The position numbers and the translations under genes were made by a program. From contig NZ_RXOF01000003.1 of assembly GCF_003970915.1 (NCBI RefSeq), positions 1 to 64,000 of the forward strand: a DNA stretch of 64,000 nucleotides. Reading direction: 5' to 3'. The notes beneath the pieces were generated by a model that ran no database searches, was not told the origin of the DNA, and was given only the letters and a program-made list of their open reading frames with translations. Positions within the stretch are counted from its first letter, which is position 1; every line of letters starts with the position of its first letter. Source of the stretch: Hymenobacter gummosus (GTDB taxonomy: Bacteria; Bacteroidota; Bacteroidia; Cytophagales; Hymenobacteraceae). Shown here one piece after another: positions 8,691 to 16,369 of this stretch.

Positions 8691-10262
8691 ATGAAACAGT
8701 TATTCATGTTTTTCGCACTGGCCGCGCTGCTACCCGCCGCTGCCCAGGCCCAGTCGGTGGGCATCGGCACGGCCACGCCTCACGCCTCGGCTGCCCTGGA
8801 CGTGCGCAGCCCCGGCAATAACCAGGGCCTGCTGCCCCCGCGCCTCACCCAGGCCCAGCGCGATGCCATTGCCAACCCCGCCACGGGCCTGCTCGTCTAC
8901 AACCTCGACACCCGCGCCCTCAACGCTTGGGACGGCGCGCGCTGGCAGGAGGTGCTGGGCACGGGCGCGGGCGGCTCGGCCGGCAACGCCGCTCCGGCCA
9001 CGACGACCTACGGCTACACCGGCAGCCCGCAAACCTACACCGTGCCGGCCGGCGTGACCCAGATTCAGGTGGTGGCCGACGGGGCCGGCTCGGGCTGGAC
9101 CACTTCCAATGCTGTATTCCGGCAGGGGGCGCGTGTGTCGGCCACGCTGGACGTGCTCCCCGGCGAGGTGCTGACCGTGGAGGTGGGCCAGAGCAGCGAC
9201 GACGGCTCTACCGGTGCCCTTAATTCTAGCGTTACCCCTTACAACGGCGGTGGGAGCGGTTCCGGTGGTTTTCAGGTAGGCAACGTCTTATTCAGAGGCA
9301 TGGGAGGGGGCGGGGCCACCGACCTGCGCCGGGCCAGCGCCCTGGGCAGCACCGGCGACTACCTGGCCAGCCGCAACGCTCTGCTGGTAGCCGGTGGCGC
9401 GGGTGGCTCCACCACCAATCTGGGCGGTACGGGCGGCATTCCCAACGGGGCCGACGGGGCCAGCGGCTCGGTGACCGGCGGCACGGGCGCTACCCAAGCT
9501 GGGCCGGGCATCGGGAACGGGGGCGGCGCCAACGGCACCGGCCCTACTGGCGGGAATGGCCGGACTGCCAGCTTTGCCATTGAGCTAAGCGGCGGCGGCG
9601 GCGGCGGCTACTACGGGGGCGGGGGCGGGGGGGCTGTCTACCGGAACAACAACGGCAGCGCCGGTGGGGGCGGCTCGTCGTGGGCGATGCCGGGCGCGGC
9701 CAACGTGAGCTACGCGCTGGCCCCGGTGCAGCAACACGGGCGCCTGACCATTACGCCGGTGGTGCTGCCGGCCCCAACCTTTAGTGTAGCCAACCTGGTG
9801 GGCGGCTGGCAGCTCGGCGCCGCGGGCCTCTACTACCAGACCGGCAACGTGGGCATCGGCACGAGCAGCCCGCAGGCCGCGTTGCACGTGGCCGGCAGCA
9901 GTGGCACCGCCAACGTGCGCCTGAGCAGCCTGGCCGGCGCGGGCACGCGCCTGGTGACGGCCGACGCCACGGGCAACCTGACGGCCACCGCCCCCGCCCT
10001 GCAGACGGGCACGGTGAGCATCGGCAGCAACGGCGGCGACTTCAAGACCCTGACCGTGACTTTTCCGGCGGCCTACGCCAGCGCCCCGAACATCGTCGTG
10101 TGCAGCGTGCGCAACGAGGCCGGCTCCAGCTTCAACGACACCTTCGCCGTGACGGTGCGGTCGGTGTCGGCCACGGGCTTCGTGGTCAACATCCGCCGCG
10201 AGGACGGCGGCGGCGCCGGCTGGGGCCAGAACCCGGTACTCTGCTGGCTGGCCCAGCCCTAG
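8691..10262 (+). CDS. Exported glycine-rich protein with C-terminal H-type-lectin-like domain
   Basis: 523 residues. A signal peptide (MKQLFMFFALAALLPAAAQA) is followed at once by a 'VGIGTATPHASAALDV' module, then a GLLPPRLTQAQRDAI segment common in Bacteroidota fibre proteins. Residues about 105-355 form a beta-rich, glycine-rich domain (TYTVPAGVTQIQVVADGAG, later GGGGGGYYGGGGGG) similar to glycine-rich lectin-like/ALK-type regions. A second VGIGTSSPQAALHVAG module leads into the shared C-terminal lectin-like domain (about 440-523). It lies 81 bp downstream of the previous gene, same strand. The final ~100 bp are almost identical to those of the next gene, suggesting recent duplication or gene conversion. 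Confidence 0.75.
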   Translation: MKQLFMFFALAALLPAAAQAQSVGIGTATPHASAALDVRSPGNNQGLLPPRLTQAQRDAIANPATGLLVYNLDTRALNAWDGARWQEVLGTGAGGSAGNAAPATTTYGYTGSPQTYTVPAGVTQIQVVADGAGSGWTTSNAVFRQGARVSATLDVLPGEVLTVEVGQSSDDGSTGALNSSVTPYNGGGSGSGGFQVGNVLFRGMGGGGATDLRRASALGSTGDYLASRNALLVAGGAGGSTTNLGGTGGIPNGADGASGSVTGGTGATQAGPGIGNGGGANGTGPTGGNGRTASFAIELSGGGGGGYYGGGGGGAVYRNNNGSAGGGGSSWAMPGAANVSYALAPVQQHGRLTITPVVLPAPTFSVANLVGGWQLGAAGLYYQTGNVGIGTSSPQAALHVAGSSGTANVRLSSLAGAGTRLVTADATGNLTATAPALQTGTVSIGSNGGDFKTLTVTFPAAYASAPNIVVCSVRNEAGSSFNDTFAVTVRSVSATGFVVNIRREDGGGAGWGQNPVLCWLAQP

Positions 10263-10303
10263 CGGGCGGTGCCCCACTTCTCTTGCCGCTTTTTTCGTAT
10301 CGC

Positions 10304-12322
10304 ATGAAAGCACTCAATCTCCTGGCCCTGGCCGCCGCATTGCTACCCGCTCTGTCGGGCCAGGCCCAGTCGGTGGGCATCGGCACCAGCACGCCCGACG
10401 CTGCCGCAGCCCTCGACATTCGGTCCGCCGATAAAGGCCTACTTATCCCGCGCCTGGACTCGGCCGCCCGCGCCGCCATCGGCGCCCCGCCCGACGGGCT
10501 GCTGGTGTTTCAGACCGACGGGCGCCGCGGTTTCTGGTACGCCGTGGGCGGCCAGTGGGTGTTCATCCCCGATAAAGCCCGCAGCGGCGACAACCTGGGC
10601 AACCACACCGCCACCCAGCCCCTGAACCTGCAAGCCAACGCACTCATGGGCACCGGCGCCGACTTGGGTACGGCCGTGGGCCTGGGCGTGCGCGCCGACG
10701 GGGGCCTGAACCTGGCCCAGAACGCGGCCGGCCGCAATCTGCTACTGGGCTTTCAGACCGGCACGACCTTGGCACCCGACGCCGGTACCCAAGCGGGCCT
10801 CTACAATCAGGCGGTGGGCTACCAAGCGGGCATGCTCCTGCGCACGGGCGCCCGAAACACGTTCACCGGCTACCAGAGCGGGCCGAACACCACCAGCGGC
10901 AGCCGCAATGTATTCACGGGCTACCAGACGGGCTACAGCAACACGACCGGCAGCGACAACGTGTTCATTGGCGACTTGAGCGGTCAGGACAACAGCAGCG
11001 GTTCGCAGAACGTGTTCACGGGTGCGCAGAGCGGCTTCTACAATACCACCGGCAGCAACAACGCCTTTTATGGCTACCAGGCTGGCGGGCGCAACACCAC
11101 CGGCAGCTTCAACGTGTTTGTGGGCAGGGGCAGCGGCGAAAACAACACTAACGGCTACGAAAACACGTTCAGCGGGTTTTACAGCGGCAACGCCACTACC
11201 ACCGGCTACCGGAACGTGATGCTGGGCGCCTACTCCGGTAACAACACGACCACCGGTTACTACAACGTGTTTGCCGGCGCTGGTGCGGGCTACACCAACA
11301 CGACCGGCATCGAAAATACCTTTCTGGGCTTTCAGGCAGGCTTCGCCAACACCACCGGCTACCAGAACGTGCTGGTCGGCTCGCTGGCCGGGGCCAGTAA
11401 CACAACCGGTTACTTCAACGTGTTTGCCGGCCAGGGTGCGGGCAACCGAAATACCACGGGCTACAACAATACTTTTCTAGGCTTTCAGACAGGTTTTAGC
11501 AACACCACGGGGGCCAGCAACTTGTTTGTGGGCTCACAGGCGGGGGCGTATAACACTACCGGCGACCGTAACGTGCTGGTGGGCCCGCAGAGCGGCCGCG
11601 ACAATACCACCGGCGAGCGGAACACTTTTCTGGGAGGCCTGAGCGGTGTGGGCAACACCACCGGCTCGCGCAACGTGTATCTGGGCCGCGAAAGCGGCAA
11701 CGGCGGCACCACCGGCTCCGACAACACCTTTGTGGGCGCGCTCACGGGCACCAACAACCGCACCGGCAGCCTGCTCAGCATCTTAGGCGCCAACAGCGGC
11801 CCGGCCGCCGGCAGCGACGCGCTAACCAACGCTACGGCCGTAGGCGCCAACGTGACGCTGACGCAGAGCAACACCGTGGTGCTCGGCAACGCGGCCAGCG
11901 TGGGCATCGGCACCAGCGCCCCCACCGCCCGCCTGCACGTGGCCGGCACCGGTGGCACGCCCAATGTGCGCCTGGAAAGCTTGGCCGGCACGGGCACGCG
12001 CCTGGTCACGGCCGACGCCAGCGGCAACCTGGCCACCACTGCCCTGCCGCCGGCTCAGCAAACGGGCGCGGTGAGCGTGGGCACCAGCAGCTCGGATTTC
12101 AAAACGCTGACCGTGACCTTCCCGGCCGCCTACGCCAGCGCCCCGGCCACCGTGCTCGTGACTGTGCGCAACGACCCTGCCTTTGGCAACGTCAACGACA
12201 CCTTCGCCGTGACGGTGCGGTCGGTGTCGGCCACGGGCTTCGTGGTCAACATCCGCCGCGAGGACGGCGGCGGCGCCGGCTGGGGCCAGAACCCCACCTT
12301 GAACTGGCTGGCTCTGCCGTAG
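10304..12322 (+). CDS. Exported 17-residue-repeat fibre protein with C-terminal H-type-lectin-like domain
   Basis: 672 residues. A signal peptide (MKALNLLALAAALLPALSGQ) precedes a VGIGTSTPDAAAALDI module and a GLLIPRLDSAARAAI segment. Residues about 172-494 are 19 consecutive 17-residue repeats with consensus 'GxxSGxxNTTGxxNxFx', strictly in register, which should form an extended beta-solenoid or beta-roll shaft as in fibre and head-repeat adhesins. A VGIGTSAPTARLHVAG module and the shared lectin-like domain close the protein. ATG 10304 is chosen for its signal peptide; it lies 41 bp after the previous stop. A strong hairpin at 12384-12438 ends the cassette. The function is inferred as a surface fibre or adhesin. 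Confidence 0.75.
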   Translation: MKALNLLALAAALLPALSGQAQSVGIGTSTPDAAAALDIRSADKGLLIPRLDSAARAAIGAPPDGLLVFQTDGRRGFWYAVGGQWVFIPDKARSGDNLGNHTATQPLNLQANALMGTGADLGTAVGLGVRADGGLNLAQNAAGRNLLLGFQTGTTLAPDAGTQAGLYNQAVGYQAGMLLRTGARNTFTGYQSGPNTTSGSRNVFTGYQTGYSNTTGSDNVFIGDLSGQDNSSGSQNVFTGAQSGFYNTTGSNNAFYGYQAGGRNTTGSFNVFVGRGSGENNTNGYENTFSGFYSGNATTTGYRNVMLGAYSGNNTTTGYYNVFAGAGAGYTNTTGIENTFLGFQAGFANTTGYQNVLVGSLAGASNTTGYFNVFAGQGAGNRNTTGYNNTFLGFQTGFSNTTGASNLFVGSQAGAYNTTGDRNVLVGPQSGRDNTTGERNTFLGGLSGVGNTTGSRNVYLGRESGNGGTTGSDNTFVGALTGTNNRTGSLLSILGANSGPAAGSDALTNATAVGANVTLTQSNTVVLGNAASVGIGTSAPTARLHVAGTGGTPNVRLESLAGTGTRLVTADASGNLATTALPPAQQTGAVSVGTSSSDFKTLTVTFPAAYASAPATVLVTVRNDPAFGNVNDTFAVTVRSVSATGFVVNIRREDGGGAGWGQNPTLNWLALP

Positions 12323-12383
12323 CCCTGCGGGACCACCGCTACGGAATGTCCGGTGACCTCGCCGCCGGTGCGCACAGTCGGCA

Positions 12384-12438
12384 ACCGCCCACAGCCATAC
12401 GGTCCGCAAACATTAGGGACTGTTTGGCTGTGGGCGGT
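12384..12438. terminator. Long hairpin between convergent genes
   Basis: ACCGCCCACAGCC (12384-12396) and its exact complement (12426-12438) form a 13-bp GC-rich stem. The hairpin lies between the last lectin-like gene (plus) and the T9SS tail remnant (minus), where a bidirectional terminator is expected. There is no long T-run. Confidence 0.5.
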
Positions 12439-12447
12439 ATAATTCCG

Positions 12448-12591
12448 TTACTCGGCCACCACCAAGCGGGTGCTGGCGCGGCGGCTGCCGCTGCGCGCCT
12501 CCAGCAGGTACACGCCCGCCGGCAGGGCCGGCAGCGCCAGCTCCTGCGCCGCGCCGGCCTGCCGGCTCAGCACCAGCTGGCCCATGCTGTT
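12448..12591 (-). pseudogene. Orphan type IX secretion C-terminal sorting domain
   Basis: Read on the minus strand, the fragment ends at TAA 12448-12450 and encodes NSMGQLVLSRQAG, then LPALPAGVYLLEAR and STRLVVAE. This is the standard pattern of a T9SS type A sorting domain (NxxGQxV … GxYxL … R-hydrophobic end). Its 5' side is cut exactly where a Tn3-type end sequence starts (12591). The secreted protein it belonged to is gone, so this is a scar of transposon-driven deletion. Confidence 0.75.
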
Positions 12592-12614
12592 AGGAACGAA
12601 AATCAACGCTAAGG
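12591..12614. repeat. Truncated Tn3-type terminal repeat
   Basis: These 24 bp match positions 1900-1923 of the mini-element's left end with a single mismatch (T for A at the position after GAAAA). The outer G-rich 15 bp are missing. The orientation is the same as at 1885. It forms the junction with the truncated T9SS tail and is followed by 40 bp of unassigned sequence before an IS5-type element. Confidence 0.6.
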
Positions 12615-12669
12615 AAATTAGTCCAGCCGTTCTTCCCTAATGAAGTGTTGTTAAGAGCGTGTTGGGGAA

Positions 12670-13464
12670 TTACGTGATTCGATTTAGGCAGAGGGTGATG
12701 TTGGCCCAGAGAAGCCAGGCGGCGTGGCTTTTGGGCAGGTGCTCGTAGTCGACCACGAGGCGGCGGAAGCAGTTGAGCCAGGCAAACGTATGCTCGACGA
12801 CCCAGCGCTGGGCTACGGGCACGAAGCCGCGGGTCGAAGGCGGACGGCTGGCCAGCTCGTGGCGCAAGCCGCGTGCCAGCAGCCCTTCGGCAAAGCGGCC
12901 GCGGTAGGCTTGGTCGGTAACCACGGCGCGCAGGCGCGGGCCCCAGTGGCGGCGTTCGAGCAGTAGCGGAGCTGCGCCGTGCCCGTCGTGCTGGTGGGCT
13001 GCGTGGATGCGGCAGGCCCATACGCGGCCTTGCGTGTCGACCAGCAGCTGCCGTTTGCGACCGTTCACGCGTTTGTGCGCGTCCAGCCCACGGGCTTCGC
13101 AGATGCGCGGGGCCAGCTTCACGCTTTGGCTGTCCAAGCAGAGCACGGCCGACGTGGGGGCGCGGCCTTCGCGCACGCGCTCGGCCTGCATCAAGCAGCG
13201 GTTCAGCCGCGGCAGCGTGCCGTCCTGCTGCCAGCGCCGGTAGTAGTAATACACGGCTGTCCACTTCGGAAATACCGCCGACAGGCTGCGCCACTGGCAG
13301 CCCGTGCGGCACACGTAAAGCAGCGCGTTGACCACGTGGCGCAGGCACAAGCGACGTTTGCGTTGCAGCGGCAGCAACGGAATCATACCTTGCCACTGCG
13401 AGTCAGTAAGGGGTTGAAAGCACTCAACCATACGGGGCCGGAAGCCTAGGAACTCCCGCCCCAA
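12670..13464 (-). CDS. IS5-family transposase
   Basis: 264 residues, full length for the IS427/IS1031-like branch of the IS5 family. The N-terminal half has the DUF4096-like pattern GCQWRSLSAVFPKWTAVYYYY followed by RWQQDGTL. The DDE catalytic residues are seen in LCLDSQSVK (D), VVTDQAYRG (D) and WVVEHTFAWL (E). The frame is intact, so the element may still be active. The stop codon lies 15 bp inside the left terminal repeat. Confidence 0.9.
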   Translation of the reverse strand: MGREFLGFRPRMVECFQPLTDSQWQGMIPLLPLQRKRRLCLRHVVNALLYVCRTGCQWRSLSAVFPKWTAVYYYYRRWQQDGTLPRLNRCLMQAERVREGRAPTSAVLCLDSQSVKLAPRICEARGLDAHKRVNGRKRQLLVDTQGRVWACRIHAAHQHDGHGAAPLLLERRHWGPRLRAVVTDQAYRGRFAEGLLARGLRHELASRPPSTRGFVPVAQRWVVEHTFAWLNCFRRLVVDYEHLPKSHAAWLLWANITLCLNRIT

Positions 13465-13520
13465 CTTACTGGCTCGTTTCTGTTTACGCCCTACTCAACT
13501 GCCCAACACGCTCCTGGCTC

Positions 13521-13790
13521 ATGAAAGCGAACCGACACGGTAATTACCCATGTCCTTGTTGTAGCTATTATACCTTTGATGCTCCGCCAGATAATAGCTT
13601 TGACATCTGTCCGGTGTGCTACTGGGAGGATGATGGCGTGCAATTACGCGAGCCAACCTACGCCGGTGGGGCAAACAAGCTCAGTTTAGAACAAGCGCGC
13701 CTGCATTACGCGCAGTACGGCGCCTGTGAGCCTGGCATGCAGCGATATGTTCGCGCCCCGCTGCCCGATGAACTGCCGGATCAAGCATAA
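13521..13790 (+). CDS. CPCC-type cysteine-rich protein
   Basis: 89 residues. It has the paired motifs YPCPCCSYYTF and DICPVCYWEDD, the pattern of the Cys-rich CPCC family (small proteins with a likely zinc ribbon, often of unknown role). It then continues with GGANKLSLEQARLHYAQYG, typical of the same family. It lies 7 bp beyond an internal terminal repeat and before an outer copy, opposite in direction to the transposase. It therefore appears to be a passenger gene carried by the IS5-type element. Some CPCC proteins occur beside polymorphic-toxin immunity genes, but no function can be assigned here. Confidence 0.75.
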   Translation: MKANRHGNYPCPCCSYYTFDAPPDNSFDICPVCYWEDDGVQLREPTYAGGANKLSLEQARLHYAQYGACEPGMQRYVRAPLPDELPDQA

Positions 13791-13935
13791 ACAAGCACAA
13801 TCACTGAAGTACTTCCTGCAAAGTACTTCAGACCCAGACGAGATTGGGGGCAACTTGGAAGGCATCCTTCCTACCTAAGATGGAGTTAGGCACTCGCTCT
13901 AACCTCGGCACTATTGAAATCCCCAACACGCTCTA

Positions 13936-15158
13936 AGTCCTTATTCCACCTGATAGTGAGGGGTGCGTATACAGACGGTATTTGCTCCTCACTGCTATGC
14001 CAGCCAAACATCACGTTGAACTCGACGCGGCTGCCCGCGCCACGTTGCTGCAGCACTGTAGCAGCGGCACGCACGCGGCCCGCTACCTGTTGCACGCGCG
14101 CATCCTGTTGCTGGTCGACGGCGGGGCACACGGGCCTGGGTGGACCGATGAGAAGGCCGCGGACGCCTTGCACTGCGGCGTGGCCACCGTGGAGCGAGTG
14201 CGCCGCCGCTACGCCACCGACGGCCTGGACGCCGCCTTGCGCGTGCGCCGCCCCGTGCCCGGGCGCCCGCCCAAGATCAACGGCGCGGCCGAAGCGCAGC
14301 TTATCGCGTTGGCGTGTTCGGCGCCGCCGGCCGGCCGGGCACGCTGGACGGTGCGCCTGCTCACCGACTCGTTCGTGGACCTGGCCTGCCAGCACGGCTG
14401 GCTCGGGGTGCCGGTGGGGCGCGAAACGGTGCGCCAGACGCTGAAAAAAACGCGCTGCACCCGCAGCGCGTGAAGCAATGGGTGATACCGGCGGAGGGCT
14501 CGCCCGCCTTTGCCGCGGCCATGGAACACGTACTGGACGCCTACGCGGCCCCCTACGACGCCCGGTTTCCGCTCGTGTGTGTGGACGAACGGCCCTGCGC
14601 GCTGGTCGGTGAAGCCCGCGACCCGCTGCCCCTGCAACCCGGGCGGGTGCTGCGCCAAGACGCGGAATACGTGCGCGGGGGCCTGTGCTGCCTGCTCCTG
14701 GCCTTCGAGCCGCTGCGCGGCTGGCGCCAGGCGTGGGTACGCCCGCAGCGCCGGCGCCTGGAGTTTGCCGAACTGGTGGCTCATCTGGCCGAAGAAGTCT
14801 ATCCCACCGCCGCGCGCATCCGCCTCGTCTGTGACCAGCTCAACACGCATTCGGCGGCCGCTTTTTACGCCCGCTACCCGCCGGAACGGGCGCGGCGCCT
14901 GGCCGAACGGGTCGAGTTTATCTACACGCCCGTGCACGGCTCGTGGCTCAACGTGGTCGAAACCGAGTTCAGCATTTTGGTGCGCCAATGCCTGGGCCAC
15001 CGCCGCCTGGGCGGCATCGACCAGCTTGACCAGCAAGTCCAGGCGTGGGTAGCCGCCCGCAACCAGCGCAAGGCCACCATCCAGTGGCACCTCACCACAG
15101 CAGACGCGCGCCGACGGCTCACAAAACTTTACCCCTCAATTTGACCCGGTCTGAGGAC
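13936..15158. mobile_element. IS630-family element inserted at TA
   Basis: TA occurs immediately outside both ends (13934-13935 and 15159-15160), the usual IS630 target duplication. The ends share related inverted sequence: AGTCCTTATTCC at the left matches GGTCTGAGGAC at the right imperfectly, and TGAGGGGT (13958-13965) matches ACCCCTCA near 15131. The insertion point lies inside the TAA that flanks the IS5-type element. The TA plus A left after the right end reconstructs that TAA, so this IS arrived later. Confidence 0.65.
13997..15144 (+). CDS. IS630-family transposase, split by a -1 frameshift at A7
   Basis: The first frame (13997-14473) carries the HTH part (ALHCGVATVERVRRRYATDG, GRPPKI) and ends just after VRQTLKK. 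The second frame, entered at AAC 14449, continues NALHPQRVKQWVIP and holds the DDE domain with VCVDERPCALV (D), LVCDQLNTH (D) and YTPVHGSWLNVVETEFS (E), ending at 15144. The two halves join seamlessly into the usual IS630 sequence 'TLKKNALxPxxxKQW'. The junction is a run of seven A (14444-14450) followed directly by an 8-bp perfect hairpin (14451-14470). This is either programmed frameshifting/slippage or a one-base deletion. Confidence 0.8.
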
Positions 15159-15484
15159 TAAGTCTCCATCCAGAAGTAAGCGTATAATGCGCGGGTCGTA
15201 GCATGTATCATGCTATTACCTGCCACCGTGTTGAACGCGGCCGCAGTTTCCTGTTTAGGATCCAGCAGCCAGCACGGACCGCACCCGTGTATGAGGCGGC
15301 GGGCGCTGGCTGTGCCGGGGCACCGTGCACGGGTGGCTGCAGGCCTAGTTCCGGCAGCGCAAAAAAATAGTGGCCTGACTTGAGCAAGCCACCCAGCAAC
15401 TGCACCGGCTCGTGCCGCGCGTGGCGGCCGAGTTGCATGTAGTCGTCAGCGTGGGCACGTTAAGCTGGGTGGCGCCTGCGGTTT

Positions 15485-15650
15485 TTGCCCGCCACCTGTG
15501 CCGAGCTGAACCTGATCGAAATTCGCTGGCACCGCTGCAAGCACTACTGGCTCACCCCCGACGACTGCCACAGCAGACAAACCCGGCGCGACAAGCTCGA
15601 TGAGTTGCTAGCCAGAGTCGAACCCGACTATACGGTTACTGTTAGAGCGA
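15485..15650 (+). pseudogene. IS630-like transposase C-terminal remnant
   Basis: The frame reads ELNLIEIRWHRCKHYWLTP and then RRDKLDELLARVEPDYTVTV, matching the C-terminus of a different IS630-like (DDE_3) transposase, which usually reads 'SPELNxIExxWxxxKxxW'. Upstream (15290-15480) the sequence is coding-like but broken by stops and frame changes (for example EQATQQLHRLVPRVAAELHV). No complete gene can be rebuilt. Confidence 0.55.
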
Positions 15651-15689
15651 TTCTCAAATCAATGTACTGTGTTTGGAGTAGGTTGAGGC

Positions 15690-15940
15690 ATGCAAGCGTA
15701 TTCTACTGATCTATGCGAACGAGTAATGGCGGCCCGCACAGCTGGCGGTACGCTCACGGCCGTGGCCGCTCGCTTTGGCGTCTCCGTTTCCTTCGTAACC
15801 AAGCTGCGCCGCCGGCAACATGTGCGCGGCACGTTGGCCCCGTTGCCCCATCGCGGCGGCCCGGCGCCGCTGCTCAGCACAGCCGCGCAGCAGCTGCCCG
15901 TCGCCTGCCTGCGCCAGCAACCTGACGCGACGTTGGCCTC
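15690..15940 (+). pseudogene. IS630-like transposase N-terminal half, truncated
   Basis: ATG 15690 opens MQAYSTDLCERVMAAR, then TAVAARFGVSVSFVTKLRRR and LAPLPHRGG…QQPDATLAS. This is the N-terminal HTH region of IS630-family transposases of the type whose C-terminus is the remnant just upstream. The frame is cut at 15940 by the 26-bp transposon-end repeat and then stops at 15974. Because N-terminal and C-terminal remnants lie in reversed order, two copies or a rearrangement are implied. Confidence 0.65.
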
Positions 15941-15966
15941 GGTTAAAAGTTTGGTACAGAAGTTAA
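15941..15966. repeat. 26-bp transposon-end repeat, copy 2
   Basis: Identical to 953-978 except one base (G for A at position 20), same orientation. It truncates the IS630-like gene exactly as copy 1 truncates the SUKH gene. No transposase of the matching type follows it, so it is a solo end. Confidence 0.55.
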
Positions 15967-16369
15967 TTGGCTAACTCAGCAGCAGCCTCGCTGCCTCATG
16001 ATTAACAAGAGTTAACATATTGAAAAGCAGGTGATTGTAATTGCTATTCTAGCACTAAAGTACAGTTTGCTCGTCGCAATAGACGAGTTAATTGTACTTT
16101 GACTGTTGAACAAGTTTTCTGAACCAAATCGGGTGGTTTTGGTGCCAGTTGCCCGCTCGGTGGATGGTTGGCTCACTTGTTCATTTATAGGGGGTATTCT
16201 GAACCACTATGCCATAATTGCCCTCCGAATGCCATATCTGGTCTGCTGCGCCTTGCGGCTGCCACTCTGCTTTCAATACGGACATTACAATCTTATCGTG
16301 AAACACGCCTTGCCTACAAGCCGCTTGTCGGAGACGCCCTTCCACGACGAAGCCCGCTCTCGTATAGGC
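15967..16369. other. Gene-free, AT-richer stretch between IS remnants
   Basis: About 400 bp with clearly lower GC than the surroundings. Small open frames exist, but none has a recognisable motif, codon usage like the neighbours, or a convincing start. A short imperfect inverted pair, AAGTACAGTTTGCTCGTC and GACGAGTTAATTGTACTTT (16059-16100), is the only structure noticed. Confidence 0.5.

Larger units (their letters stand above)
12655..13933. mobile_element. IS5-type element with internal end and a CPCC passenger gene
   Basis: The left end GAGCGTGTTGGGG (12655-12667) has two inverted partners: an internal one at 13502-13513 and an outer one at 13921-13933 (CCCCAACACGCTC). TAA precedes the left end (12652-12654) and follows the outer right end (13934-13936), consistent with a TNA target duplication. 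The internal end is followed by CTG and does not match. The mobile unit is therefore best read as 1279 bp containing the transposase and the CPCC gene. The alternative is a simple 859-bp IS beside a solo end. Confidence 0.6.

Noticed and set aside
9584-9640. Glycine-codon-rich tract as a possible DNA microsatellite or slippage switch
   Set aside because: The GGC/GGG runs encode a glycine stretch within an open frame, expected for the domain; there is no uniform repeat unit that would drive phase variation.
12590-13396. Second large minus-strand frame over the IS5 transposase
   Set aside because: It lacks transposase motifs, while the 12670-13464 frame has all three catalytic residues.
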